This document shows positions 25,111 to 33,906 of a stretch of 40,208 nt of DNA, in pieces. Location of the stretch: assembly GCA_910588775.1 (NCBI GenBank), contig CAJURH010000023.1:1-40208 (forward strand). The letters run 5' to 3'. The stretch's first letter is position 1. Each line of letters opens with the position of its first letter. This DNA is from an uncultured Lachnospiraceae bacterium (GTDB lineage Bacteria > Bacillota > Clostridia > Lachnospirales > Lachnospiraceae). The translations under genes and the position numbers were made by a program. Below the pieces are notes generated by a model that was not told the DNA's origin, searched no databases, and saw nothing but the letters and a program-made list of their open reading frames with translations.

Positions 25111-25808
25111 TGCGTTTCCTCCTTTTGCTCCTCCATCTTAATATGTACGTCTTCCTTAAACCTCTCCCACTCTTCTGGATTTTCCACAAAATACTTGGGG
25201 CATATCTTCCCAGTCACATCGTAATGCCGGATCAAGTCATCGGTGGACAGCATGAAACGACCGCAAAGCCAGGCCGTCAACTCCACTACAGCATCGTATG
25301 TGCTCTGGTTGAATTTACCCGTCTCGTCTGGGTGGCAACACTCAATCGACAGTGTATCCACGTTTCGCTCGTTGGTGGCGTAGGACATTTCGCTGCTGGG
25401 GATACACTGTATTATCTCTCCTTCCAGGCCCACAATGAAGTGGCTGCTGGCCTGAGTAATCTGGCTGTCTTTTAAATTTTCAAAATAATCTCTGTTCTGC
25501 TGGGCGGTGGCCCCGGGATTGGCCGTGTAATGGATGGCAATCCCGTTAATCTGTTCCAGAGGAATCCCCGGCCGTGAAAACTCGTTGATCGTCAATAGCT
25601 GCACGTCCAGCGGCGGCGCACCCTCCCAGGATGTCTCCAGAAGACGCGCCCTTTTCTGCGCTTCCTTATCCTTGGCATAGCTCCAGACTGCCCGGACTCC
25701 TAGGCACAGAATAAGAAGAGAAAAAATGCATACGGAAACAATAATCAAATTTCTTCTGCGCTCTGCTATTCTCTTTGCCTTTCGGCCTGACTTTCTGTAT
25801 TTATTCAT
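25107..25808 (-). CDS. Membrane-anchored N-acetylmuramoyl-L-alanine amidase
   Basis: Peptidoglycan amidase of the Amidase_2/PGRP type. The 233 residues begin with a basic cytoplasmic tail (1-20) and one transmembrane helix (21-43), so the catalytic domain faces outward. Zinc ligands are visible: His 93 (IAIHYTANP), His 195 (RHYDVTGK) and Cys 203 (ICPKYF), with catalytic Glu 156 in LSIECCHP. Start at 25808 lies inside the guaB 3' end (8-bp overlap) with only a weak site, so it probably relies on coupling. A cell-wall enzyme between guaB and purO is unusual company for purine genes. Confidence 0.88.
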   Translation of the reverse strand: MNKYRKSGRKAKRIAERRRNLIIVSVCIFSLLILCLGVRAVWSYAKDKEAQKRARLLETSWEGAPPLDVQLLTINEFSRPGIPLEQINGIAIHYTANPGATAQQNRDYFENLKDSQITQASSHFIVGLEGEIIQCIPSSEMSYATNERNVDTLSIECCHPDETGKFNQSTYDAVVELTAWLCGRFMLSTDDLIRHYDVTGKICPKYFVENPEEWERFKEDVHIKMEEQKEETQ

Positions 25809-27255
25809 CTACACTGTAATTTGGCGCTTCTTTCGTAATCGAAATATCATGGGGATGGGATTCCTTCAGGGAAGCGGCGGATATTTTCACGAACTGCCCT
25901 TCCGCTTTCAGCGTCTCTATATCAGGAGCCCCGCAGTAGCCCATGCCTGCCCGCAGACCGCCGATGAGCTGGAATACGGTGTCCTCCACATGACCTTTGT
26001 AGGCCACCCTGCCTTCCACGCCCTCCGGCACCAGCTTCTTGGCGTCGGACTGGAAATAGCGGTCCTTGCTTCCATTTTCCATGGCTGCAATGGAGCCCAT
26101 GCCCCGGTACACTTTATATTTTCTGCCCTGGTATAACTCAAAAGTTCCCGGGCTCTCGTCACATCCTGCAAAGATACTTCCCATCATACACACATTGGCC
26201 CCGGCCGCAATGGCTTTCGTCATATCGCCGGAATATTTAATGCCGCCGTCAGCGATAATCGGAATCCCCGACTGGGCGGCCGCCTGGTAGCAATCCATAA
26301 CAGCGGTAATCTGTGGAACGCCAATTCCTGCGATTACACGTGTGGTACATATGGAGCCCGGCCCGATTCCCACTTTCACAGCATCCGCCCCGGCCTCAAT
26401 GAGAGCCTTGGTAGCCGCCGCTGTGGCCACATTTCCTGCGATTACCTGCGCACAGGGGTAGGCGCCCTTGATCTCACGCACGGCCCGCAGCACATTTTCC
26501 GAATGGCCATGAGCGGAATCCAGCACGATCACGTCCACTTTCGCTTCCATAAGAGCCTTCACCCTCTCCAGCACATTGGCGGTAATGCCCACGGCGGCGC
26601 CGCAGAGCAGCCGTCCTTGGGAATCTTTTGCTGACAACGGATAGCGGATCTGCTTCTCAATGTCCTTGATGGTAATCAGACCCTTCAGATTAAAATTCTC
26701 ATCCACAATCGGAAGCTTTTCTTTTCTGGATTTACCCAAAATCTCTTTGGCCTCATCCAGAGAAATACCCTCTCTGGCTGTGATCAATCCTTCAGACGTC
26801 ATGCAGCCCTTGATCTTCTTGGTGAAGTCTTCTTCAAATTTCAAGTCCCGGTTGGTGATGATTCCCACCAGTTTGCCGTTCTCTGCAATAGGGACGCCGG
26901 AAATCCGAAACTTCGCCATCAGCTCGTTAGCGTCTTCCAGCGTATGATCCGGAGATAGGAAAAACGGATCGGTGATAACGCCATTCTCAGACCGCTTCAC
27001 CATATCTACCTCCGCTGCCTGGGCCTCAATAGTCATGTTCTTGTGGATGATTCCAATTCCCCCCTGCCGCGCCATGGCGATGGCCATCCGGTGTTCCGTC
27101 ACCGTGTCCATCCCTGCGCTCATCATGGGAATATTGAGTTTTACTTCTTTTGTCAGCCATGTTTCCAAATTAATCTGGTTCGGAGTCACTTGTGAATATG
27201 CCGGTACCAGCAGCACATCGTCAAAAGTAATCCCTTCGCCTATAATTTTGCCCAT
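25801..27255 (-). CDS. guaB: IMP dehydrogenase
   Basis: Oxidises IMP to XMP with NAD+, the committed step to GMP. The 484 residues form the full (beta/alpha)8 enzyme with an inserted CBS pair (about 95-210), catalytic Cys loop GPGSICTTR, IADGGIKYSGD and the flap GMGSIAAM. Length is typical. First gene of an overlapping operon with the amidase, purO and the transformylase, so IMP formation and use are coregulated. The leader is only about 50 nt, with no room for a purine riboswitch. GGGAGG precedes ATG 27255. Confidence 0.97.
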   Translation of the reverse strand: MGKIIGEGITFDDVLLVPAYSQVTPNQINLETWLTKEVKLNIPMMSAGMDTVTEHRMAIAMARQGGIGIIHKNMTIEAQAAEVDMVKRSENGVITDPFFLSPDHTLEDANELMAKFRISGVPIAENGKLVGIITNRDLKFEEDFTKKIKGCMTSEGLITAREGISLDEAKEILGKSRKEKLPIVDENFNLKGLITIKDIEKQIRYPLSAKDSQGRLLCGAAVGITANVLERVKALMEAKVDVIVLDSAHGHSENVLRAVREIKGAYPCAQVIAGNVATAAATKALIEAGADAVKVGIGPGSICTTRVIAGIGVPQITAVMDCYQAAAQSGIPIIADGGIKYSGDMTKAIAAGANVCMMGSIFAGCDESPGTFELYQGRKYKVYRGMGSIAAMENGSKDRYFQSDAKKLVPEGVEGRVAYKGHVEDTVFQLIGGLRAGMGYCGAPDIETLKAEGQFVKISAASLKESHPHDISITKEAPNYSVDE

Positions 27256-27307
27256 TGTGTACCTCCCTCATCCTATGCATATAATCTTGTTCTTTGCCGT
27301 TGAACCA

Positions 27308-27336
27308 AGTTTAACAAAAATCAATAGGTGTGTCAA
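27308..27336 (-). promoter_or_regulatory. Promoter of the guaB operon
   Basis: On the minus strand TTGACA (27336-27331), 17 nt, TAAACT (27313-27308), about 50 nt upstream of the guaB ATG. Confidence 0.75.
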
Positions 27337-27342
27337 TAACCG

Positions 27343-27846
27343 TCAATCCACAAACACTTTGTTGGGGAAGGTTTTTCGCATCGCATCCAGCATGGCGTCA
27401 TCCGGCTCCAACAAGACTTTATATATTCCTCTGTCATCCCGGATGATCATTGCATAGACTCCCTCTTTGCCATTCCTAGAAGAATAGTCTTTGGTTTTCA
27501 GATTGACATTATTCCTATAACTATCCATCCGCGGGGAATCCTCCAAAGCGAATATCTCCATTTCTTCCAGATGAAACTGTTCCGCCTTTTTTCGCCTGCT
27601 CTTGGCATATATCTTATCAATGTCCAACTCCCGGTTCACCAGTAAATATTCGAATTCCACATCAAACATAGGCATAAGAAAGAAGGAGGCCACGCCAAGG
27701 GCAATTACCATGAGAATAAACCAAACATTTATAAACAAAGCCACAAACGCCGCCGCCACCATCAATAAAATCAAACCGCCCTTTTTCAGCCTGTCCATCA
27801 CTGTCGCCCGTTTCTTCACCAAAACTTCTGAATATAAGTCGCCCAT
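27343..27846 (-). CDS. Small two-TM membrane protein, unknown
   Basis: A 167-residue protein. Two hydrophobic helices lie close together (about 25-41 GLILLMVAAAFVALFIN and 42-60 WFILMVIALGVASFFLM), followed by a cytoplasmic domain with a basic KSRRKKAEQF segment and a C-terminal YKVLLEPDDAMLDAMRKTFP that looks beta-alpha. I do not recognise a function; it resembles conserved Lachnospiraceae proteins of this size. AGGAGG lies upstream of ATG 27846 and it has its own promoter. Confidence 0.75.
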   Translation of the reverse strand: MGDLYSEVLVKKRATVMDRLKKGGLILLMVAAAFVALFINVWFILMVIALGVASFFLMPMFDVEFEYLLVNRELDIDKIYAKSRRKKAEQFHLEEMEIFALEDSPRMDSYRNNVNLKTKDYSSRNGKEGVYAMIIRDDRGIYKVLLEPDDAMLDAMRKTFPNKVFVD

Positions 27847-27897
27847 ATCCGCCTCCTTTTATTATTTAAGTTCAACGCTTAAATCGCATGTTACCAT

Positions 27898-27926
27898 ATT
27901 ATATCATTTCATGCTTAATCTGACAA
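27898..27926 (-). promoter_or_regulatory. Promoter of the 167-residue membrane protein
   Basis: On the minus strand TTGTCA (27926-27921), 17 nt, TATAAT (27903-27898), about 50 nt upstream of the ATG. Confidence 0.8.
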
Positions 27927-28005
27927 GCTGACGCCAAAAGCTGCCCCAAGGCCAGAAGCTGTATGAATATGGACAGCTCATGGTGAAGGGACAGCTCTAT
28001 TTAAC

Positions 28006-31000
28006 TTAATTTAATGTCACAAGGATGTAAACGTCGTGCAGACTGGCTCCGGAAGTGAAATTATTAAATGGAAAGAGAGATATGGCAAACATATTGTTTG
28101 ACATTTTTTGCAGTCCTGCGGTATTGAACAGGAGCTGTACTTTGATTTTTCTCCCTTCAATGCGGTAACTGTTGACCATTGCGTCACAGTCCCAGCGATT
28201 TTCAAAATAACATTTCCCATCAATATTATAGGAACCAATTTCCTCCCAGCGATAACCATTCTTGTATGCATAATACAGAATATATTTATTCCCGTTGAGA
28301 GCTGGCGGATCTTTTAGATATATGACCGCATCTACAATCAGATCGCCACCCAGCGTTTCTTTATAGGTGATTTCCTCTGCTTTTACAACAGCGGGTTTTA
28401 CCCGAATGCTGCAGGAGCCTTTCACTCCGTTTTGCGTGGCGGCGGTAATCGTTACAGCTCCCTCTGCCATTCCCGTCACAATCCCTTGGGAATCAACGAC
28501 CGCCACAGACGAATTGCTGCTGCTCCATGTGACGGTTGCCTGAACAGCCCCTGCCGGCTGGACAGCAGCGTTTAACGCCATCCGCTCGCCAATGCCCATA
28601 CACAGTGGGCTAACCTGCCCAGGCGCTGTCACGGAAATGCTTTCCGGGAAAATTTCCTCTACCGTTACGCGACAGGATGCCGTTTTCCCATTGGCCGTGC
28701 TGGCTTCTATCGTGGTCATCCCAGCCGAAACGCCCGTCACCGTTCCGTCACTTACTTTCGCAACGGATGGATGGTCGCTGGTCCATGTGATAGATTTGTC
28801 GGTCACGTCATTGGGGAATACTGTTGCGGTAAGGGTAAATGCTTGGGCTGTCTTTATGGTAATGCTGCTTTTGCTTAAGGAAATCCCGGTGGGCGATACG
28901 GTTACTTCCACTGTACAGGCAGCCTGCTTTCCGTTGACGGTGGTAGCAGTTATGGTAGCCCTTCCTGGCGAAATGCCTGTCACCCTGCCATCGCTTACTT
29001 TTGCGATAGATGGACGGTCGCTTGCCCATGTGACTGTTTTGTCCGTCGCGTTGGACGGTGAAACGGCTGCCGTGAGAAGCGCTTCGCCGCCTTTTTCCAA
29101 TGTAAGGCCACTCCGGTTCAGAGTAACATCCGTCGGCCAGACAGGTTTGGCTTTCACCGTCACTGTACACGTCGCTTTCTTCCCGTTGACAGTCTGAGCC
29201 GTTACTGTAGCCGTACCTGGCGATTTTCCTGTCACTTTGCCGTTATTCACTTCTGCTATGGATGGTTTGCCGCTGCTCCATGTAACTGTTTTGTTAGACG
29301 CATTGGCTGGCGCAACCGTGGCCGTCAGCAGCGCCGAACCGCCCTCTTCCATCGTAAGGGCGCTCTTGTTCAACGTGACCCCGGTTGGCTGTATGGTCTT
29401 AGGCGCCACTTTTACCGTACAGCTTGCCTTCTTACTGTTGGCTGTTCTTGCCGTAATGGTGGCTGTCCCGGCTGAAACTCCAGTCACAACGCCATTCTTT
29501 ACTTTTGCTATGGATGTATTGCCGCTACTCCATGTAATTGTCTTTTCGGTTGCATTGGACGGTTGGACGGTGGCCGTAAGCGTCACCGTTCCTCCCACAG
29601 TGATGGAAACGCTAGTTTTATTCAGCGTCACGCCGGTCGGCTGTACTGTTTTCACTTTACTGAGGTCTAAAATGCCGTGGCCATAATATCTATCTTTGCC
29701 GGGACTGCCCAAATCCCGCACATTATTTTTTAACAAAGTCTCAATCTGGGCAGGGGTTTTGGACGGATACTTCAACCGGAACATGGCCGCCACCGCCGCC
29801 ACATGAGGCGCTGCCATAGATGTGCCATTCAAGCTTTTATAACCCCCGCCCGGAACACAGCTTACAACGCCTACTCCAGGGGCGGCCACGTCCACTGAAT
29901 CGCCATAGTTAGAAAAAAGCGCCCGCTGGTCATTCTTATCAACCGCCGCTACAACAACGGCTTTCGTAAGGTGCGCCGGGCAAAAATAAGCCGTGTTGTA
30001 ACCATCATTTCCTGCTGCCGCCACGACAACAACGCCTTTTTTTATAGCGTAGTCAATATTATCATCTATGTAATTGCTGTGGCCGCCGCGCAAGCTTAAA
30101 TTAATAACTTTTGCTCCATGATTAGCTGCATACTTAATGCCGTTCCCCACATTAAAACTAGAGCCTCCACCCTTGGCGTCCAAAACCCTGACAGGCAACA
30201 CCTGAACATTTAGACCTGGAGTGCAGTCTACCACTGTGCCCGCCACATGCGTCCCATGATGATGCCCATCATTCGGATCGGAATCATTGTCCACATAATC
30301 GTATCCGCCCTTTTTTACCCGGTTTTTTAAAAAAGGATGGCTGGCGGCCACCCCGCTGTCCACCACTGCGACCACAATGTTGGTACGGATGGAGGAAATG
30401 GAACTGGCATATTTGTCCGCGCCAATCTTCTCCACTCCCCACGATTTTGCTTTTGCGCCAGCAGCCACACTATCCGCAGCATCCACATTGACATAAACAT
30501 CTGGTTCCACCCATTCCACTTCCGGCCATTTTTTAATTTCCTCAAAAGCGACTTTTGCGGCAGACAGACTTGAAAACTGAACCAGATAGATGCCAGCCTC
30601 ACTTTCTACAACGGCCTTTGGACTTAGCCGCGAAAAATCAAGTCCACCGCCTTTGCTGCAGACAATGAGCCGTCTGGAGGAAAACTCACTGCCCTCTGAG
30701 ATTCCCGTTTCGAATTTTTTGTTATTTTCTTTGATCAGCTGCGCCCCTTCCCTGGCAAACTTATCGAAATCGGATGTTTGAACACTTCCAGCTTTGCTGT
30801 CTTCCACGGAAATTTTGCATGATAGAGTATAGGAAAATTTTTTGTTGGACGTTACTTTCAACCTAACGTTGGTTATACCAGTGGCGACGCCAGTGACTTT
30901 TCCATTTTTTACTGTAGCAATATTTTTATTTGTAGAAGACCATTTATACTTTACTCTCGCTGCTTTTAACGGCTTGTTTTTTACAACTAAAGAAACCGTT

Positions 31001-31383
31001 TTCCCGATGCCAACCGACAGACTGGTTTTGGATAATGCCGGCCTTTTGACCTTTAACTTATAGGAAAGTTTTGTTTTCTTCTTCCCCTCTTTTACCGTAA
31101 CTGTAATTGTGGCTTTTCCGGCTTTTAATCCTTTTACCTTGCCCTTTTTTGATACAGATACGATGGACGTTTTATTAGGCTTGTAAGTGACGCGCGCGCC
31201 CTTTTTTGCATTTTTTACTTGAATCTTGCGCGTGCCGCCGATAGCCACACTTGCGGATGACCGCGCAAGCGTCAGCTTTTTGGCGGCATGCACGGTTCCA
31301 GGATTTAGATAACAGCAAGCAAGCGTCAGCGCCAACGAAAGCATAAACGCAAACAGGCGCATTTGTTTTGTCTGAATACCCAT
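28006..31383 (-). CDS. Secreted subtilisin-like protease with seven Ig-like repeats
   Basis: A 1125-residue exported serine protease. Signal peptide 1-33 (ends VHAAK). Two Big2-like Ig modules span 35-195, a short prodomain-like region covers 237-300 (RRLIVCSKGG, VEWVEPDVYV), and the S8 catalytic domain spans about 315-580 with Asp 342 (VVDSGV), His 376 (HGTHVAG), oxyanion Asn 459 (AAGNDG) and Ser 522 (NGTSMAAPH). Five Big2 modules follow (about 582-1000; each with SVTVGGTVTLTATV-like and SVAKVSDGTVTGVSAG-like motifs), then about 120 C-terminal residues of unknown fold. No LPXTG motif; the Ig repeats may bind wall or glycans. GGGGGG precedes ATG 31383. Substrate unknown. Confidence 0.95.
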   Translation of the reverse strand: MGIQTKQMRLFAFMLSLALTLACCYLNPGTVHAAKKLTLARSSASVAIGGTRKIQVKNAKKGARVTYKPNKTSIVSVSKKGKVKGLKAGKATITVTVKEGKKKTKLSYKLKVKRPALSKTSLSVGIGKTVSLVVKNKPLKAARVKYKWSSTNKNIATVKNGKVTGVATGITNVRLKVTSNKKFSYTLSCKISVEDSKAGSVQTSDFDKFAREGAQLIKENNKKFETGISEGSEFSSRRLIVCSKGGGLDFSRLSPKAVVESEAGIYLVQFSSLSAAKVAFEEIKKWPEVEWVEPDVYVNVDAADSVAAGAKAKSWGVEKIGADKYASSISSIRTNIVVAVVDSGVAASHPFLKNRVKKGGYDYVDNDSDPNDGHHHGTHVAGTVVDCTPGLNVQVLPVRVLDAKGGGSSFNVGNGIKYAANHGAKVINLSLRGGHSNYIDDNIDYAIKKGVVVVAAAGNDGYNTAYFCPAHLTKAVVVAAVDKNDQRALFSNYGDSVDVAAPGVGVVSCVPGGGYKSLNGTSMAAPHVAAVAAMFRLKYPSKTPAQIETLLKNNVRDLGSPGKDRYYGHGILDLSKVKTVQPTGVTLNKTSVSITVGGTVTLTATVQPSNATEKTITWSSGNTSIAKVKNGVVTGVSAGTATITARTANSKKASCTVKVAPKTIQPTGVTLNKSALTMEEGGSALLTATVAPANASNKTVTWSSGKPSIAEVNNGKVTGKSPGTATVTAQTVNGKKATCTVTVKAKPVWPTDVTLNRSGLTLEKGGEALLTAAVSPSNATDKTVTWASDRPSIAKVSDGRVTGISPGRATITATTVNGKQAACTVEVTVSPTGISLSKSSITIKTAQAFTLTATVFPNDVTDKSITWTSDHPSVAKVSDGTVTGVSAGMTTIEASTANGKTASCRVTVEEIFPESISVTAPGQVSPLCMGIGERMALNAAVQPAGAVQATVTWSSSNSSVAVVDSQGIVTGMAEGAVTITAATQNGVKGSCSIRVKPAVVKAEEITYKETLGGDLIVDAVIYLKDPPALNGNKYILYYAYKNGYRWEEIGSYNIDGKCYFENRWDCDAMVNSYRIEGRKIKVQLLFNTAGLQKMSNNMFAISLFPFNNFTSGASLHDVYILVTLN

Positions 31384-31402
31384 AGCTCCCCCCTTTCTCC
31401 TA

Positions 31403-31473
31403 GAACGAGTTTGAAAACAGCTTTCCGCAAAATGGGGGATGCAGATTGCTGGAATGTGTTTTCAGACACGCCC
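31403..31473 (-). mobile_element. Short inverted-repeat element, copy 2 (degenerate)
   Basis: Ends GAACGAGTTTGAAAACA (31403-31419) and TGTTTTCAGACACGCCC (31457-31473) are imperfect inverted repeats. The right half matches copy 1 (GCAAARTGGGGG then TGCA). It lies between the subtilase promoter and its start codon, so it would form a hairpin in the 5' leader. Confidence 0.5.
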
Positions 31474-31498
31474 TAAACAACAAATTCCATATACTGCT

Positions 31499-31527
31499 AT
31501 GGTACTATAAAAAGGCGGAATTTTCAA
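31499..31527 (-). promoter_or_regulatory. Possible promoter of the subtilase gene
   Basis: On the minus strand TTGAAA (31527-31522), 17 nt, TACCAT (31504-31499). The leader to ATG 31383 would be about 105 nt and would contain the inverted-repeat element. Confidence 0.5.
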
Positions 31528-31535
31528 TTAGATCT

Positions 31536-31566
31536 AAAAAGGGCCGACACTTACCATGTCAGCCCT
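31536..31566 (-). terminator. Terminator of groESL
   Basis: On the minus strand AGGGCTGACA (31566-31557), a 7-nt loop, TGTCGGCCCT (31549-31540), then a T-run. The 10-bp stem has one wobble pair and lies 11 nt after the groEL stop. Confidence 0.9.
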
Positions 31567-31576
31567 CAATCTATTA

Positions 31577-33196
31577 TTACATCATGCCCATTCCGCCGCC
31601 TGCAGGCATTGCAGGAGCGTCTTCTTTAATAGAAGAAACTACGGACTCTGTTGTCAGCAATGTGGAAGCAACGCTGGTTGCATTTTGCAGTGCGCTTCTG
31701 CTAACCTTGGCCGGATCCAGAATACCAGCCTCGATCATGTCTACATATTTTTCTTCGTAAGCGTCAAATCCTTTGCCAGCTTCCAATTCTTTTACTTTGT
31801 TGATAATCACAGAACCTTCCAGTCCAGCATTGTATGCGATGTGGAACAGAGGAGCTTCCAGGGCTTTTAACACGATGTTCGCGCCTGTCTTCTCGTCACC
31901 TTCCAAGCTTGCAGCCAATTTTGCGACTTCCTTAGATGCATGGATATATACAGCGCCACCACCTGCTACAACGCCTTCTTCAACGGCTGCTCTCGTAGCT
32001 GCCAGAGCGTCTTCCAGACGAAGTTTCGCTTCTTTCATCTCTGTCTCTGTTGCAGCGCCTACACGAATTACGGCTACGCCGCCTGCCAGTTTTGCAAGTC
32101 TTTCCTGCAGTTTTTCTCTGTCAAAGTCTGAAGTTGTTTCCTCAATTTCGTCTTTGATCTGTTTGATTCTAGCATCTATTTCAGCTTTGTCACCTACGCC
32201 GTCCACGATTACGGTTTCTTCTTTTTTCACCTTAACGGATTTTGCACGACCCAAATCTTCAATAGTCACTTCTTTCAGATCCCGTCCCAGTTCTTCTGAA
32301 ATCACCTGGCCGTTTGTCAGGATAGCGATATCCTGCAGCATAGCTTTTCTTCTGTCGCCGTAAGCGGGAGCTTTTACAGCGGCTACCTGGAATGTTCCGC
32401 GCAGTTTGTTGACAATCAATGTGGTCAGAGCTTCGCCTTCCACATCGTCTGCGATAATTAACAATTTTGCATTTGCTTGTACGATTTTCTCCAGCAGAGG
32501 AAGAATTTCCTGGATGTTGCTGATCTTCTTATCTGTAAGCAAAATATATGGGTCTTCCAGAACAGCTTCCATTTTCTCCATATCTGTAGACATATAAGCG
32601 GACAGGTAACCTCTGTCAAACTGCATACCTTCTACCAGATCCAGCTCTGTGTGCATAGTCTTGGACTCTTCCACAGTGATAACGCCGTCGTTGGAAACCT
32701 TTTCCATAGCGTCCGCCACCATTGTGCCAACTTCTACGCTTCCGGAAGAAACGGCTGCTACGTTTGTAATCTGATCTTTGCCTTTAATCTGCTTGCTCAT
32801 AGCCATGATTGCATCTACAGCGGCATCCGTAGCTTTCTTCATTCCTTTTCTCAAAACAATGGGATTTGCGCCGGCTGCCAGGTTCTTCATGCCTTCGTTT
32901 ACCATGGACTGTGCCAGAACAGTCGCTGTCGTAGTTCCGTCACCTGCCACATCGTTGGTTTTTGACGCAACTTCCTTAATCAACTGTGCGCCCATATTTT
33001 CAAAGCCATCTTCCAGCTCAATTTCTTTCGCGATTGTCACGCCGTCGTTAGTGATCAATGGGGCGCCAAAAGATTTATCTAAAACTACGTTTCTGCCTTT
33101 CGGTCCCAAAGTTACGCGTACTGTATTTGCCAACTGATTTACGCCGCTTTCCAATGCAGCTCTGGCGTCTGCGCCAAATTTAATTTCCTTTGCCAT
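31577..33196 (-). CDS. groEL: Chaperonin GroEL (Hsp60)
   Basis: ATP-driven 14-mer folding chamber. The 539 residues are full length, with the N-terminal FGADARAALESGVNQLANTVRVTLGPKGRN type motif in place, NDGVTIAKEI, GDGTTTATVLAQ (ATP-binding Asp), VEEGVVAGGG and the Gly-Met tail (PAGGGMGMM). GGAGG precedes ATG 33196, 49 nt after the groES stop. Cotranscribed with groES from a CIRCE-controlled promoter. Confidence 0.98.
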   Translation of the reverse strand: MAKEIKFGADARAALESGVNQLANTVRVTLGPKGRNVVLDKSFGAPLITNDGVTIAKEIELEDGFENMGAQLIKEVASKTNDVAGDGTTTATVLAQSMVNEGMKNLAAGANPIVLRKGMKKATDAAVDAIMAMSKQIKGKDQITNVAAVSSGSVEVGTMVADAMEKVSNDGVITVEESKTMHTELDLVEGMQFDRGYLSAYMSTDMEKMEAVLEDPYILLTDKKISNIQEILPLLEKIVQANAKLLIIADDVEGEALTTLIVNKLRGTFQVAAVKAPAYGDRRKAMLQDIAILTNGQVISEELGRDLKEVTIEDLGRAKSVKVKKEETVIVDGVGDKAEIDARIKQIKDEIEETTSDFDREKLQERLAKLAGGVAVIRVGAATETEMKEAKLRLEDALAATRAAVEEGVVAGGGAVYIHASKEVAKLAASLEGDEKTGANIVLKALEAPLFHIAYNAGLEGSVIINKVKELEAGKGFDAYEEKYVDMIEAGILDPAKVSRSALQNATSVASTLLTTESVVSSIKEDAPAMPAGGGMGMM

Positions 33197-33245
33197 TTTA
33201 CCATACCTCCATTTTCTATATAAATTGGCTGATCTGTCTACTGAG

Positions 33246-33530
33246 TTATTCTACGATTGCCAGAATATCGGCCTGTTTTACGATGATATATTCTTCTTCA
33301 TCCATTTTTACATCTGTTCCAGAATATTTGGAGTAAATAACCTGGTCGCCCACTTTTACTTCCATTTTCACTTCTTTGCCATCCACGACTCCGCCTGGTC
33401 CTACGGCGATTACCTCAGCCTGCTGTGGTTTTTCTTTTGCCTGTCCTGGCAGCACAATACCGGATTTTGTGGTTTCTTCTGCTTCTAATTGTTTTAACAC
33501 AACTCTGTCACCTAAAGGTACTAATTTCAT
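33246..33530 (-). CDS. groES: Co-chaperonin GroES (Hsp10)
   Basis: Heptameric lid for GroEL. The 94 residues match the family closely (LVPLGDRVVLKQLEAEE, the mobile loop with TKSGIVLPGQAKEK, VGDQVIYSKYSGTDVK, YIIVKQADILAI). AGGAGG lies 9 nt upstream of ATG 33530, and the CIRCE operator is 39 nt further upstream. Heat-shock control by HrcA is expected, but hrcA itself is not in the window. Confidence 0.98.
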   Translation of the reverse strand: MKLVPLGDRVVLKQLEAEETTKSGIVLPGQAKEKPQQAEVIAVGPGGVVDGKEVKMEVKVGDQVIYSKYSGTDVKMDEEEYIIVKQADILAIVE

Positions 33531-33569
33531 ATCCCATTGCCTCCTGTTTTTCTAATTATCATCTTATTG

Positions 33570-33596
33570 CTAGCGCTCATTTTTGCCGAGTGCTAA
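33570..33596 (-). promoter_or_regulatory. CIRCE operator (HrcA site)
   Basis: On the minus strand TTAGCACTC, 9 nt, GAGCGCTAG. The consensus is TTAGCACTC-N9-GAGTGCTAA, so the left arm is perfect and the right arm has two changes. Confidence 0.93.
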
Positions 33597-33607
33597 TCAC
33601 TGCATAT

Positions 33608-33636
33608 ATATTATTAAAATTGCTCGGTTTCTGCAA
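33608..33636 (-). promoter_or_regulatory. Promoter of groESL
   Basis: On the minus strand TTGCAG (33636-33631), 17 nt, TAATAT (33613-33608). CIRCE (33570-33596) overlaps the predicted start region just downstream. Confidence 0.75.
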
Positions 33637-33726
33637 GCGCAACAAAACCATTTTATTTCCATTTAACTCATATTATATCCAATAATCTCCTTTATACTCA
33701 TAATTTCTCAAATTTCTGAAAAAGGA

Positions 33727-33747
33727 AGGACCGGAAAGTCCGGTCCT
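33727..33747 (-). terminator. Rho-independent terminator downstream of codY
   Basis: On the minus strand AGGACCGGA, loop CTT, TCCGGTCCT, then TCCTTTTT. The perfect 9-bp stem ends the codY transcript after it crosses the inverted-repeat element. Confidence 0.9.
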
Positions 33748-33748
33748 A

Positions 33749-33896
33749 GAGCGTGTCTGAAAATACTTTATGTCAACTACAAGTCATAATTCCCACCCAT
33801 AAGGCATGCTATAGCGAGCTGTGCCAACCCAAATCGGAGCAAACGCAGAGCAAAGTGGGGGTTGCAAGTGGCGTAAATGATTTTTCATACACGCTC
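33749..33896 (-). mobile_element. 148-bp inverted-repeat element, copy 1
   Basis: Ends GAGCGTGTCTGAAAA (33749-33763) and TTTTCATACACGCTC (33882-33896) pair over 14 of 15 positions. The interior has no ORF. Its right third resembles 31425-31473. It sits 10 nt after the codY stop, between the gene and its terminator. The form is that of a small nonautonomous (MITE-like) element, but no transposase or target duplication was identified. Confidence 0.6.
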
Positions 33897-33906
33897 TTGT
33901 CCTTTT

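Noticed and set aside
27256..27342. Purine riboswitch before guaB
   Set aside because: The leader between the promoter and ATG is only about 50 nt, too short, and no aptamer core was seen.
27927..28005. Repeated GGACAGCTC/GGACAGCTC and a CTGGCC/GGGCAG hairpin after the subtilase gene
   Set aside because: The 9-mers are direct, not inverted, and the hairpin has a central mismatch with a weak T-run, so no terminator is called.
28592..29686. Plus-strand frames opposite the subtilase repeats
   Set aside because: They repeat with the Ig modules of the minus-strand gene and show only mirrored composition.
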